NCBI RefSeq assembly: GCF_000003815.2
Contig: NC_049986.1
Coordinates: 6,128,868-6,192,867, forward strand
DNA from: Branchiostoma floridae
Taxonomy: Eukaryota > Chordata > Leptocardii > Amphioxiformes > Branchiostomatidae
DNA length: 64,000 bases
Direction of reading: 5' to 3'
How positions within the stretch are numbered: position 1 is the stretch's first letter; the number at the start of each line of letters is the position of its first letter. The notes beneath the pieces were generated by a model that made no database searches, was not told where the DNA came from, and saw nothing but the letters and a program-made list of their open reading frames with translations. Of the stretch, positions 11,479 to 24,315 are shown one piece after another. The position numbers and the translations under genes are program-made.

Positions 11479-13058
11479 AGGCACATAGGTTCCAATACTG
11501 TACATGACGTGACTATAGCATTATGGCGAATATTGCACGAACACTCCATTTTCTAATTCTCCCTACCGACAATTTACATCCCCGCGAACTTAGATGCATT
11601 TACAGTAAATTCTAAAATTACACTCACATGACTATGACGTAGGAGGTGCCATCCACAGTAATTATTGATGGCCAAATCTCGACGTTGTCACGTACATTTA
11701 TTAATCCGTATGAATAATTATAATCACTTATTAATGAAATTGTCCACGTGTGGACAAGCTAGAGTAAAAGCGATAGGCAAACTAATCCCCAATGGAAATA
11801 ACAGATTTGGTACTCACTACTTGTGGTGCTGATATGACGTTATGGATATATAACGGACATGGAATGGGGCCTTGTTATTGGTCGACATCATCGGGCTATG
11901 TGATTGATACTTACTACTTCTGCGAGACCCCCAGCGTTAAATAGAATAAATAGAGACTAAAAAATAAATTTAAAAAAAATTGAGGGCGACTTGATTCATG
12001 TTGAATCATGATGCGTCACCACCTCGGAACTCATATTTTAGGATTACCATTTCCGCTTTGCAAAATATATTGCAAGCAACGTAGATAACAGCATTTGCTT
12101 CCCCGATAGATGACACGATCAGGTAATGATTCACGGTTACAATAAGCTGAAAGAACTTCCTTTAGATGTTTTACCAGGCATTCCGCACATGGCATGCTTG
12201 CCTCAGTTTGGAATTACATTTTTTCCTGCAATGATTTTAGCCGCATTGCCATGATGCATTTTATAAAGTAACAATTATATTTGTATTATCCTCATAGTGG
12301 TACGTATAGCATTCCATAATGACCAATAAAGTCACAAAAAGAAATATTTGAAGACCAGGGCATGGTGGTGAGGATATAAAGTGTGTGTGTATGAGTAAGT
12401 TTGTGTGTGTTTTTTTTTGGGGGGGGGGGGGGCGGCAGTAACCACAAAAATATGTTTTTTCCTTACTGCTTTGTTTCTCACTATTTTTAGAAAGCGTGCG
12501 ATTTTCTAAAATTAAATTTACCATTATGGGCGACAGCATCAGCGTATCAGGAGAGTAGCATATATTCTAAAGACGGTGATAAATTCAAATGTTACGCTAA
12601 TCGACAACAGAAGACTTAGTATGTAATGCAAAGAAATATGATCCTTATGTAGTTTTGATTGAAATGATATTCAAAAATATTAGGTCGGAAGCACGTCTCT
12701 CGTTTTTTCCACTAACATAGGTTTATGATGCATGTACCTTTTGTATTGCCAGGATGCATTCAAATACGTACATCACTAATACAGACTGGAGGACATAGTC
12801 TAAAACACTGTGATAAATTGTTCCCTCACACAGTTATACTTTAAATGACCTCCATAAAAAGCGGAGAATGAGCACATAACCAAGTCTCATCAACCTATCC
12901 ATTATGATTTGCGTCATCACCAGGACAGTAGAGCACCTGATTACCCAATTCACGCCCTGCACGTCAGATAAACCTTAACGACATTACATGTAGGTATCAA
13001 ATCACTGACCATGTCCTCACTTATGTAATTCATGAAGATAACTGCTAACCAGGTATCC
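11479..13058. other. Unassigned stretch with a TG/T/G simple-sequence run
   Basis: No gene seen. A (TG)n, T-run and 14-base G-run sit at about 12380-12432. Confidence 0.4.
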
Positions 13059-13251
13059 AGGCTACCGTAGGTTGACCATTGCCTCTTCGGGGCGGATGAA
13101 ACTTTCCCCCGACGTGGTAACCTTTTGCTCCCGATAGTATAGATTTACGAGGTTGGAATTTGCGTTAGGCTTCTACCGGGTACAAAAGATTACCCCGGCG
13201 GCAAAAAGCTTCATCTGCCCCGAATAGGGCCTGGCCAATTCACGGTAGACC
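13059..13251. repeat. Foldback (hairpin) element
   Basis: The left arm begins GGCTACCGTAGGTTGACC and continues CTCTTCGGGGCGGATGAAAC. The right arm is its imperfect reverse complement (GCTTCATCTGCCCCGAATAG ... CACGGTAGACC). The arms are about 70 bp with a roughly 55-base spacer. It could be a MITE or a hairpin-forming remnant. Confidence 0.65.
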
Positions 13252-14186
13252 GGATCATCAGGTTAGATAGTTGCTCGTCAGGAATTCAGGATGCGTTCGT
13301 AGAGGGGCAACCTTTGTCGTTTATTGGGGTCATCTCATTAGTATGGACGGCACCGGACCACTAGATATGGGTGATATGTCATTCCCGTCCTCTGGGGAGG
13401 GATGGGATCCCCACACCGCTGATAGATTGCGTAGATGACCGTTAGATTCAATCTTGGAGACCGCTGTTGCAACAGCGGGACTCCGCCCTCTATCCATCAT
13501 GTACTAATTTAAAAGTAGAAATACAAACATACAGGGATTTTACGTTTTCGATATTTTGAAATTGCATTTGAAAAGATTGTTACTTTTTTGAGAAGGTAAT
13601 GTTCGTTCCTCATTTGCCCTGCTTAGTAAAAGACAAATGTGTCTTGCTTTGTTTTTAACAACTGCAGAATATGTAGACATCTATAATGATATCGATGATT
13701 CAATTTTGTTTTCCACTACATGATTGTTTACCGGCATGAAGGAGTTTTGCTGTAGTTTCTTAAAAATCCACAACGTATTTTTGCTTTTTAAAGATAATTT
13801 CATACTATATTATTGTCCAATTATTCGTTGTTTTTACTGTTAGCTTATTCCATTTTGTTATTGTGTGTTCTCTGGTATGGTATGCAATTACATTTTTGTA
13901 TTGACTTTCCGTCAATACATCATTTTTAATGAAAGATCTCAACCTGAAAATAAAGCCATGTTCTGTGATAAATGGACAAGACAGAGATAGACAATGTTAA
14001 TGTGGTCCATACTTCATAACCTTTCCCTAGGGGAAATGCATCCCAAAAGATTGGCCGTATACAATAGATGTCCAATATTGATGCACAAAAAGAGCATCAC
14101 GTGGAAAGACACTGCTAATCCTTTCTCCGATATTAGGTTCAAATATACAACTCCTAAAGGTTACACGATTAGGAAAGAAGAACGAT

Positions 14187-15098
14187 GTGACATCGCCTCG
14201 TCCTGTTCTAGTCCGGTTTAAGAGATATAGTGACAAATTAAATATTCTATATCAATCGGAATTACTATCGAATCAAAATATTTTATTGACACATCCCAAA
14301 TTCTCATATGAAGTGTCTGATCTAGAGCATGTTCTTCTCAATTACTGTAAAATCCTACTTCAAGTTCCCAGAAGTTCCGTTAATGCCGCCGTAAGGGGTG
14401 AACTCGGAACATTTCCATTATACATTGAAGCTCAATCTCAACTTATTAAATATTGGCTTAGACTACAAAACCTTCCAAACGATAGAATAGTTAAAAAAGC
14501 TTACGATTTTGCTGTTGAACAAGAACAGGACTGGGCCGTACATGTACAAGACATATTGTGCAGACACGGTTTCCAAAATGTTTGGTTAAACCCTGCAGTT
14601 GACGCCAAACATTTTGGAAACGTGTTCAAGGAACGTCTGAAAGACACGTTTGTTTCTGGCTGGAGGCAAGAGATAAGAAATTATAGCAAATTGCAAACCT
14701 ATTCTAAATTCAAGACCAACTTCACTCTCGAAAAGTACCTTTCATCAATTCAAAATAAATCATTTGTTGCTAACATAACAAAATTGCGAATTAGTGCACA
14801 TTGTTTGGAGATAGAAAAAGGTCGATATAATAATATACCAGCCACTCAGAGACGCTGTCCTACTTGCAATCATGGTATCGAAGACGAACTACACTTTCTA
14901 TTATTATGTCCCACATATACTGAGGAAAGGCAGAAGCTTATGGACGTTATCAACAAGACTACAAACATAACATTACCTAAGACAAGTTCAGAAACTTTCA
15001 ATTTACTTATGTCATGTCCTGATGCAATTTCCTTGTACATAGGCCAATACATATCTACTGCTTTTCAAAAAAGGAATCGTATTGACACAAACACTTGA
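14187..15098 (+). CDS. C-terminal region of a LINE reverse transcriptase polyprotein, 5'-truncated
   Basis: A 303-codon open frame, the longest well-formed one here, matches the region downstream of the RT domain in many invertebrate non-LTR retrotransposons. It has a segment like NAAVRGELGTFPLYI...IKYWLRL, then WRQEIRN...L.TY..FK, RISAHCLEIEKGRY, and a terminal zinc-knuckle-like C-P-T-C-x3-H...EDELHFLLLCPTYTEER. The catalytic RT motifs and endonuclease are absent. The frame is open somewhat upstream and starts without an obvious ATG (a GTG at 14187), as expected for 5' truncation during target-primed reverse transcription. The intact frame suggests a young insertion. The exact clade is not determined. 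Confidence 0.8.
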   Translation: MTSPRPVLVRFKRYSDKLNILYQSELLSNQNILLTHPKFSYEVSDLEHVLLNYCKILLQVPRSSVNAAVRGELGTFPLYIEAQSQLIKYWLRLQNLPNDRIVKKAYDFAVEQEQDWAVHVQDILCRHGFQNVWLNPAVDAKHFGNVFKERLKDTFVSGWRQEIRNYSKLQTYSKFKTNFTLEKYLSSIQNKSFVANITKLRISAHCLEIEKGRYNNIPATQRRCPTCNHGIEDELHFLLLCPTYTEERQKLMDVINKTTNITLPKTSSETFNLLMSCPDAISLYIGQYISTAFQKRNRIDTNT

Positions 15099-15350
15099 TG
15101 TTAACTCTGTATCGTGTACCACTATGTTCTAGTAATACCTGTTTCCCATGAATTAATCCGCTCAGCTAAAGTAGCATAGCGACTAGTCATTTGTTACATA
15201 GAACCCTCTTACCATTGTTATGTATAAGCAACCACGTAGATATTAGTTTTGATGTTCTGTACATGTATTACACCCGAACTTGCCATACATTGTACCCGTA
15301 CAATTGTTGCGCAATAAAGATCATTCATTCATTCATTCATTCATTCATTC
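15099..15350 (+). mobile_element. LINE 3' UTR and terminal (TCAT)n tail
   Basis: The frame above ends at 15098. About 220 bases later an AATAAA-like GCAATAAAGA is followed by TCAT repeats at 15321-15350. Short microsatellite-like 3' tails of this sort are typical of CR1/L2-type LINEs. No clear target duplication was found. Confidence 0.65.
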
Positions 15351-16336
15351 TATGGCATATTTTTAACGTTAAAATGAAATATAGGTAGAAGTGGTCAGAC
15401 ATTCTTTTATAGCCTTAGGCACTATCTTATACCACGAGAAATTTTGCTTTTGGCTTCCTTTGCTGGCGTCAAAATATGATACCGTTTGGATTAGTAGGTT
15501 AACAATAATATTTTGAGGTTTCTCAAAATCCATGAAAAATCAATGTGTTCTTTTTAATGATCTGCATTAGGAGAATGAATAACAGGTGAATGATAATCTT
15601 TATTGCATGTTCATGACTGTAGGTTTAATGCACAAAAAACACAAGTGGTCTAATGGATGAAAAAGAAAAAAGAAAATCATGTGCACATTAAAACTAAAAT
15701 GATAACAGTAGATGCATAATAACACTACGTGAAACAGAGAACGAAAGGATGAGATTATCCACACCTTAAGAGACGGCCCCGAACACATTTACAACTATGA
15801 CGTCTTCTCTGCATGAATAGAATACGTTATACTGAATGCACTGTGTATGTTTTTCAACTCGATATTCAATTTGTAAAATGATATCAGTGATAAGAAAACA
15901 AGAAAATAAAGCTACAAAATTAAAAGTTTTCAATTAAGTACGGAATTCTAGGAACATAATGTCGTGATAATAGACTCAACAAGACAATGTTCTGGGGAAA
16001 TAACAAATAACATTTATTACTTTGTTTCTGGGATAGGCTATTGAAATATCAAAACTGTATGCATTTAGCATTAATAAGAAATACACAGAAAATTAAACCT
16101 TGTGAACCGTATGTTTAATGAAATAAATCTAACAACTCACAGCCTCTCCACATATGAGAGCTATTGTAGTCGTACGCCTCGATAACGAAACAACAAATAT
16201 ACCTTGTTCTTAGAGATTCCAAAAGAGAGCCAGTTACATCCCGTGTTGTACGAGATGTGATCTGAAATGATACAATATTGCCATCCCCATGGGCGTGATC
16301 AAACGTTAACTAATTACTCACTGTCACTCAGAATTG
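15351..16336. other. Unassigned stretch up to the assembly gap
   Basis: AT-rich DNA; no gene or element end supported. Confidence 0.4.
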
Positions 16337-17056
16337 NNNNNNNNNNNNNNNNNNNNNNNNNNNNNNNNNNNNNNNNNNNNNNNNNNNNNNNNNNNNNNNN
16401 NNNNNNNNNNNNNNNNNNNNNNNNNNNNNNNNNNNNNNNNNNNNNNNNNNNNNNNNNNNNNNNNNNNNNNNNNNNNNNNNNNNNNNNNNNNNNNNNNNNN
16501 NNNNNNNNNNNNNNNNNNNNNNNNNNNNNNNNNNNNNNNNNNNNNNNNNNNNNNNNNNNNNNNNNNNNNNNNNNNNNNNNNNNNNNNNNNNNNNNNNNNN
16601 NNNNNNNNNNNNNNNNNNNNNNNNNNNNNNNNNNNNNNNNNNNNNNNNNNNNNNNNNNNNNNNNNNNNNNNNNNNNNNNNNNNNNNNNNNNNNNNNNNNN
16701 NNNNNNNNNNNNNNNNNNNNNNNNNNNNNNNNNNNNNNNNNNNNNNNNNNNNNNNNNNNNNNNNNNNNNNNNNNNNNNNNNNNNNNNNNNNNNNNNNNNN
16801 NNNNNNNNNNNNNNNNNNNNNNNNNNNNNNNNNNNNNNNNNNNNNNNNNNNNNNNNNNNNNNNNNNNNNNNNNNNNNNNNNNNNNNNNNNNNNNNNNNNN
16901 NNNNNNNNNNNNNNNNNNNNNNNNNNNNNNNNNNNNNNNNNNNNNNNNNNNNNNNNNNNNNNNNNNNNNNNNNNNNNNNNNNNNNNNNNNNNNNNNNNNN
17001 NNNNNNNNNNNNNNNNNNNNNNNNNNNNNNNNNNNNNNNNNNNNNNNNNNNNNNNN
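16337..17056. other. Assembly gap (720 N)
   Basis: The bases are all N. Open frames running through it have no meaning. A missing exon of the NMNAT gene could lie here. Confidence 0.99.
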
Positions 17057-18959
17057 TTACCGCTACCCGCTATCGGCCCAGCCCACCACAGTATCTTTGA
17101 TTATTGAAGCACATTTCTATTTGGTATTGATATTGCCGCGATATTCCATATCACCACTTCATATCGTCTTTTTGATACAGATATAGGCATAAACAAATTA
17201 GTGGTTGAGCGAGGTATAATTGATTCTTGGCTTACTGATTGGAGGAAGATTATGCATAACGATAGTAGCGGGTAGCCATGGTACAAAATATCTACGAATG
17301 GCAACGCCTATACCAAACGGAAAGAGCAGCGCCATTATCAATAGCAGGAAACGCTGTCAAACAGAACCGACTCATGTCCCTAAGGGTAATTACATGGAAT
17401 GACTAAACATCGCGCATGGCCTCTTCTCTCCAGTTCGTTGGGCAAAGTGCATTGAATCGAACCCCAGTATGTCTATGTCAGGTTTCCCACCTGTGTTATA
17501 TGTATGTAGGCTAATCTTAGATAGAATGTACTCCAAGTACACAACGGCATTTCGCTGTTACGGACACATTAACCATGTTGGTATATTGCTATTTTACTTT
17601 CTTTGTCAGTTGTAATCTTTTGTTTTTCGAGAGGAGATGTTGATATTAGCATGTTGCACCACCTCTCTGCCCTGTACTGTAAAATAAAAAAAAAGCTTTT
17701 CAAAGCATTGGAACAAACCGTTATTCTGCATACCTACTAGATAAAAATATACTTTTGTTATATACATGCACGTACATTACCAATTATTACCTGTATTCGT
17801 TTTAGATAAATACGACGGTCTATTTTATAATTATAGAGAAACTTCTTTAAAACCCTAGGAGGTAAAAATGGCTTCAGCATTGTAGAAATTGCCAAATAAC
17901 ATGATTCCATTGTACTATCTATGCATGAATTAAATTTATCATTTACACACCCACACAAACACACGCACCTACCCCCCCCCCCACACACACATGCACATAC
18001 ACAAAACTAGGCGTTTTATTGCTTGTAAAACTATTTCAAAATAGTAGTTTTTTTTTTCATTGTATGAATCATACCTTATCTACATTCATTCATGCGCGAC
18101 TAAAAGACTTTTACTATGTATGTCGAATGAATCACACCGGACAACGGTCCTTTTGAAACGCCCCAGTTTTCTCTCTTCCTCGCCATTCATATCATCCACC
18201 GGGAAGACACACGGGCGAATTATCGACCAGTGTCCAGTGTCAAAGGAGTCACACCGACCCGGGCCGTGCTGCAAAAAATGGTTATTTATGTAGAACGTTA
18301 CGTTTTGTGAAATTCCATCTCTATTGGTGCACAACGTAACCTCCCTTGCAGCGCTGGCTTTTATTTCATTTATTATTCTTATAAATTAGGTAGGGGTATG
18401 GGGGTGGTTTGCCCTCATTCACAATTTTTAACATGTAAGCCAGGTTCTTATGCTGGAAAGGTCTACCCAAATCTCCCCCCCCCCCAAAGACCTCATAGAG
18501 TGCTGCAGCTGTAAAGATGGATACGCAGAAAAGGTTTTTTTATTGCCAGGATTTAGTGTGAAATGGTTTCAAGTGCGGCGAGAACGTGCAAAATCTAATA
18601 ACTGTGGGTAAAAATTTGCGGCACAATTTCAAATAAGATACTAGTTCAAAGGAATATTCTCCTATTTCACCAAAATTTTAAAATTCTATTGATATTGTTA
18701 TCAATACTTACTTCGATTATTGGATATGATTATTTGGAATCATTTTCATTGGTGTTGATGAGTATTTGGGCTGTGATTCTGCATAAGCCATACAAATTGC
18801 TTTGTTTTCATTGTAGTACACATGGACACTGTAAAAGAAATGATTAGTAATCCAGTAGACGTACCAACTATAGTAATGATTTATAACGAGATCTGTAAAA
18901 AAAATATTTTCATGCCTTCAAGTACTAGAGTTTATTAGTTCCTTTATCGAAATTTCATC
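17057..18959. other. Unassigned stretch with a C/CA-rich simple repeat
   Basis: No gene seen. A CACA and C-run tract lies at about 17945-18004. Confidence 0.4.
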
Positions 18960-19895
18960 CAAAGCAGCAATGCTAATGTTTGGTGACATTGAACATACAT
19001 GCATTACACGTTGTCCAGAGCAGTTGTATAGACATAGACATTGTGGTACAATAGAACATTACAATTTTCAACATGCAAGGAGTGGTAAGTATATCAAATG
19101 AACAACTATATATCATAAAAAATAAAGCCTAAAAATGTCTACATTAAGGGATATAAAAATTGGAAGTTCCAATGCAGTACCATAATGTAACAAATTTTAA
19201 GAATTGCAGCAATGCAACAATGCTAATGTTTGCTGTATTTAACACACATGCATCACACGTTGGAACAGCAGTTGTATAGAATGGGGTAGTGGTACAATAG
19301 AACATTACACTATTCAACATGCAGAAGTGATAAGTATATATAAAATGAACAACTATATATCACTAAAAATCATGTCCATATAATATATACGCCACAGGAT
19401 ATCAAAACCGGAAGTACCCCTGCCATAATATGACAACTTTTAAAGATTCCAAAGATACACAAGGCTTGCCCTTGGTGCTGAAAATCGAAGAGTTCTAACC
19501 CCAATTTTATCAGTCAGTAAACCGCCATGTATGCAGATAAAAATGATATAACACATCATTTGTGACATCGCCTACTGGCCAATATATTGCCACATTCTAC
19601 ATTAAGATCTCATCTTATTTGGAAATTGAAAAGCACTGTTTTTCTTCTAAGTAACAGCAGTTTATTTTCTGAGTAGATCAAAATCACTTCTAGATCAATA
19701 TGATAACTTGGAATGTATAAATTATCACAAAAATGTCTCGCATTGAAAGACCGATGTCAGAATAAGGTCAAGAGGGATCTTGTAATTGGCTTCAATTGTC
19801 TATACCATCGGATATCAAAACCGGAAGTTCCCCTGCAGTACCATATGAAGAGCTTTTGGGGTCCATCATGTAACAACTTTAAAGAATTCTGAGGA
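18960..19895. repeat. Diverged tandem/dispersed repeat block
   Basis: Two successive copies of about 245 bp (roughly 18961-19205 and 19206-19450) share CAATGCTAATGTTTG, GGTACAATAGAACATTACA, TGAACAACTATATATCA and a GGATAT...GGAAGT...GCAGTACCA end. A third copy of only the end lies at 19808-19890. Between them, 19464-19790 belongs to a second family that recurs at 22392-22705. Confidence 0.65.
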
Positions 19896-19961
19896 TGGAC
19901 TTATGTACAAACTTGCAAGACGGTTCCTCCGGACATTATATACGTGCTCACTGATACTGAT

Positions 19962-19964
<3 letters not shown>

Positions 19965-20017
<53 letters not shown>

Positions 20018-20090
20018 ACACACGCATACACACATACACACACACCTACACACACACACACACACGAACACACACACACACACGCACACA

Positions 20091-20139
<49 letters not shown>
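19965..20139. repeat. (CA)n microsatellite
   Basis: About 175 bases of CA dinucleotides with scattered interruptions (CTCA, CGCA, CATA). The His/Thr open frames over it are artefacts. Confidence 0.97.
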
Positions 20140-20141
<2 letters not shown>

Positions 20142-20458
20142 CCCGTGATTGCATTTGATTGGTTGCCGCTGTATGAGTCATACATAAATTTGTCATGGCA
20201 TCAAGCGTTCACACGACACTTCATACACTGTTTCATACACTGTAGTGATAAACCAATCCGATTTTCAATTTTAGTCGAATGTTTCGCTCAATTTAAAGCA
20301 CGGGAATTTGCTACGGTATGATAAAACATCGTACATGTCAGAACTTCTTATTACATAATTCTGTTTATTGTTGTCATTATCTAATGATTTGCTATGACAG
20401 CAATACTCTGTGCAATAAAAAATACATTTGTTTTGCCACTGGCTTAAAATTTCATGCA

Positions 20459-20755
20459 ATGGGGGCAATAAACTAATTTTACCATTTGGCAAAGTTTACA
20501 AATATTTGTAAATATTTGTAAATGTGAAATAATCCCACAGAGGTTTCACAATTATTGTAAATAAAGATACTTAAAATTTGTACAGTTACTTTCAAAATGT
20601 TTCTAAAATATTCAAAGGAATTCAAATAGATGAGTATTTTCTTAGTCAATGTTTTGAAAAGAATTTAATTATTGTGGCTTATTCTTTTAATCAAAATAAT
20701 TCAGACTAATTACAAATATCACCTAAAAACCATCATGGTGACTTGGAATGGCCTC
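20459..20755 (+). mobile_element. Partial copy of the 53.6-kb TA-flanked MITE
   Basis: It is colinear with about 54027-54319 over nearly 300 bp (GGGGGCAATAAACTAATTTT, TAAATATTTGTAAATGTGAA, GAGTATTTTCTTAGTCAAT) and ends with the same terminal repeat (CATGGTGACTTGGAATGGCC) followed by TA. The left end is missing. Confidence 0.7.
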
Positions 20756-20757
20756 TA

Positions 20758-22391
20758 AACACTTAACATTTTACCAAAATACATGTTCTATGTGACAGCC
20801 AACTACAATGCGCTCTTTTGATGTATCATCTAATATGTTTAATATATGATATCCACCATGACTAGGGAATACCATTACACAATAGTGAAACATTTAAAGG
20901 TCAGTGAAGCAACTACACATGCGGTGTTTCAAGTATATGTTATCAGCAAATGTGTATGTGTAGCGGCATTTCGGGGCAAGTAGATACCGCCTGTTCTTGT
21001 GCAGATATGCTATAAACTACCGCTTTTGTAAGTAAAGATAAGAATGCAAATTATATTGATGAAATCTATTTATACAAAATGTATAGCATTTGTCTTATCC
21101 GTGTCATTTGCAACCAAGTCATTTAATCATACAATTCTTGTTGATATTATCTGCCTATTAAATTAACAAATAGTCCACTCAAATGATTATCTAGCCTTAC
21201 TTTCTTCAAGCTATTGCATTTTTCTATCTTGATGTCAAACAAATTGCCTGCGGAACTTCTTGCCAAAAGCCTTACCGCCATCATTTGCCCTCGCTTAAAA
21301 CCAAGACCAACAAGAAGATTATCATCTGGGAAAATGTGTGTACCAAGACGTATTCCTTGCATGTATGACTTCAGGCTGTCACATTATCTGATAAAGGCAC
21401 ACCAGCGTCGTTCATCTTTCAGGCGACATAAGTCGATTTCCGTTCATCTTTCTGGCAATCGCGACATAAGTCGATTTTGCAAGAAGCCATTGTCAAATGT
21501 TGCAGGGGGGGATATTTTATCCTTCTTTAACACAGGCTACTTTGCAACTTTATTAATTTTGAGACCTCTTTGCTGTTCAAGTGACACATGCTTCAATAAA
21601 CAATTACTTACGTTATACTACAACGTGTAAGAAAGGCTGCGATCCTTCTTTGATCTATTATAGATTATTACTCCCAGTCAGGAAATCTTTCTCTCTGTAT
21701 GTTCTGCGCATGGGTTTCAATCAATAGAAAACAGTCAACCATTGCTGAAATGGATTTCTGTTATCTTTTTACACATACTAGTTTAAAAGAGCATATTGAA
21801 GTTCTTTTCCATCTACTAAAGATTTGCTGAGCTAAGTAGGAACGTGAAGGGCAATTACCAAGACGCCTCGATGTCTAGCACGAACAGACGATGGTTTATT
21901 TTCTGCACAGCTTACGGGCAAGCATAATCTCGAAGGAATAGTCTTCTTGTGAAATCGCCGATGGAAAATCGTTGAACCTCTAAAGTCTGTAAAGATTTTT
22001 AGCAGATTTGGCAGCTTTCACGTTGTTAATGGCATGTTAGATTTAAAGTCTGTTAAGTGTTTGAATTGAAACCGGTTGGCAAATTGTGAATACATGGTGA
22101 ACACATATATCATTGGTGCTTAAAATTAACGTGTTTTGACCTAAATGTCAGCAATCAATAACCACAATCTACGTTAAACTGATTCGGACATCAGGCAGAC
22201 TGTCTGCATAGAAGAAAAAAATTAAGTTGTGTACACATTCAGTAATTGTTAATCGGCGGTAGAGTATCTTGTAACTGTAAAATAAGGCAATACTCATAAT
22301 GCTGCAAATGATAACTAGGAAAAGTTCAAACTCGACTGTCCACAAGGTTAAAAAAATGCTTGAAATTGAATTTTTGGAGGGCATTTCTTGA
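20758..22391. other. Unassigned stretch
   Basis: A two-copy short repeat (GACATAAGTCGATTT with CGTTCATCTTTC) lies at about 21410-21476. A plus-strand open frame near 21214-21630 shows no recognisable family. Confidence 0.4.
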
Positions 22392-22705
22392 GTTGCCCTT
22401 GGTGCTGAAAATCGAAGAGTTCTAACCCCAATTTTAACAATCAGTAAACCGCCATGTATGCAAATAAGAATGATGTAACACAGCATCTGCGACATTGCCT
22501 ATTGGTCAATATTTTGCGTAAGACATCTACATCGAGATATCATATCATTTGCAAATCAGAAAGCACTGGTTATCTTCCATGTATTAGCACTCTTTATTTC
22601 CTGAATAGTGCCACTTCTAGATCAAGACGATAATGTGTAACGTATCACAGGAACTGCCTCCTCTTAAAAGACCGATTTCAGAATAAGGTCGTGGGGGATC
22701 CTATC
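22392..22705 (+). repeat. Second copy of the 19.46-19.79-kb dispersed repeat
   Basis: The copies share GCCCTTGGTGCTGAAAATCG, GAGTTCTAACCCCAATTTTA, AGTAAACCGCCATGTATGCA, an ACTTCTAGATCAA block and AGAATAAGGTC in the same order. They are colinear over about 310 bp and clearly diverged. No coding potential was recognised. Confidence 0.7.
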
Positions 22706-23911
22706 ATTGACTTGCTATCTCCTGTAAATTGCGTTCATCCCCATTGTAATGCATTCGGAACACGACCCACTCGCCCACACGCTTAAACGTGATGACTCAC
22801 AATGCCTCAAACTTATTGTGGGCATGCAGGGTTTTCTGTGCAATTGATGTCAATCGATACCAATGCATATGAAGAACAATCTAGATGCTAGGACGAAGAT
22901 GAACATGCCTCCCGGTCATTAACTGTCGTCATAAACGTAATTTGGAGTCATGCTTGGTGTAATGGTTTTATTACGCTGGGTGCAAATTGCTTTGGAAAAG
23001 TAAGGCTTATTTTTCAATTGCGGCATGTGCAATGGTCTGATAGTTTAGTTGATTTAAGAATACCAGTACTATATAGAATGTAAAGAAGCATAACGCACAA
23101 TATCCAGAATCTTTCAAACATACATTTCATGTTTGCTCTTGTCTGTCTAGAGCATATGTTTTTCGGCAATTCAAAATATGTTAAGCGACATTGAATATCT
23201 TCGACTGTACCTCATGAATCTTAATAGATATATTCATGCTTTTAATAATCATGCAGAAATAGATTCAAATAAAAAAAAAATTAACTTGATCCAGATGCAG
23301 CTGGAACTGCGACACATCGTAGGTATCAACTCATCATCTTCAAACACAGCCAAAGAACACATAGATCTTGGCCAAAAAGGCCGGAGTTGACTTTGATAAT
23401 CATTTTTTTAATACCTTTACAGAACCTTAGCATTATTATTTGAACACAGCTAACAGTAAGAAGTACAATAAACTTTACATGCATAAAAAACAATAGTAAA
23501 ACTCGGTATGGAGTTCTGCATCTGCATATATACCCCCAAATGACCCCGCGAGGGGCAAAAGTAGGGGGGGGGGAGCTGAGGCTCCCGGGTTAGGGCGGGC
23601 ACGGAAGTGCTCAACGTTGGGAGCGCTTACAAGTTATTCATATTGAGGGTGATTTTTTACTGTTTATATTATTTACAGAGAGATATGATAACTGATAGAT
23701 AGACATTTAAAAACTAGAATGGGGTATTGTATTACCAAATAATTACATCTATATTGCATGAAGTGCAATGACGGTATTATGGTAACATTAAAACATAATT
23801 ATTAAACCACATGCCGAGTTACCCCCGAGGGTACATTACATTGTGCTAAATTCTACTTAATATGCATACCTTATCCATGACACAAACATGATAGCACTCT
23901 TATTCCAGTCA
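22706..23911. other. Unassigned stretch
   Basis: No gene seen. A G-run and GC-rich patch lies at about 23540-23610. Confidence 0.4.
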
Positions 23912-24011
23912 NNNNNNNNNNNNNNNNNNNNNNNNNNNNNNNNNNNNNNNNNNNNNNNNNNNNNNNNNNNNNNNNNNNNNNNNNNNNNNNNNNNNNNNNN
24001 NNNNNNNNNNN
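23912..24011. other. Assembly gap (100 N)
   Basis: Exactly 100 N, conventionally a join of unknown true length. Confidence 0.99.
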
Positions 24012-24192
24012 GATATTACCATTCATAGTTCAACATTATGTATCTGTTTCCTCCTTCGATGATTCTCAAATTTAAGTAGATTCATTTTTTTCAGGAATGC
24101 CACGTAATGTCCCAACTGGTATACGTGACACGAGTCTCGCTTGCGACAAGTTATATTGCATACGTGACACAAGTCTTGCATGTTAAACCATT

Positions 24193-24315
24193 TGGAGTGA
24201 CAGCAATGGATTCGATCCGTTTTTATTTCACTGATCTTGTGCCCATTAGAAAGGAAGTTGACGCGATTTTTCTCCCTTTACTCGGGCGTAAATGAGTACC
24301 TAGTTTGGGTTAGAG
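24193..24315 (+). repeat. SINE-like copy
   Basis: GGATTCGATCC (B-box-like) is followed by CACTGATCTTGTGCCCATTA and a CGTAAATGAGTACCTAG end. This is the same body order as in the copies at 815 and 6410. Confidence 0.5.

Noticed and set aside
16267-17107. Long open frames across the N block
   Set aside because: They consist almost entirely of unknown bases; the gap creates them.
19903-20321. His/Thr-rich open frames
   Set aside because: Direct translation of the (CA)n microsatellite, with no splice context.
21214-21630. 138-codon open frame
   Set aside because: Composition and lack of motifs look random, and part of it covers a short repeat.
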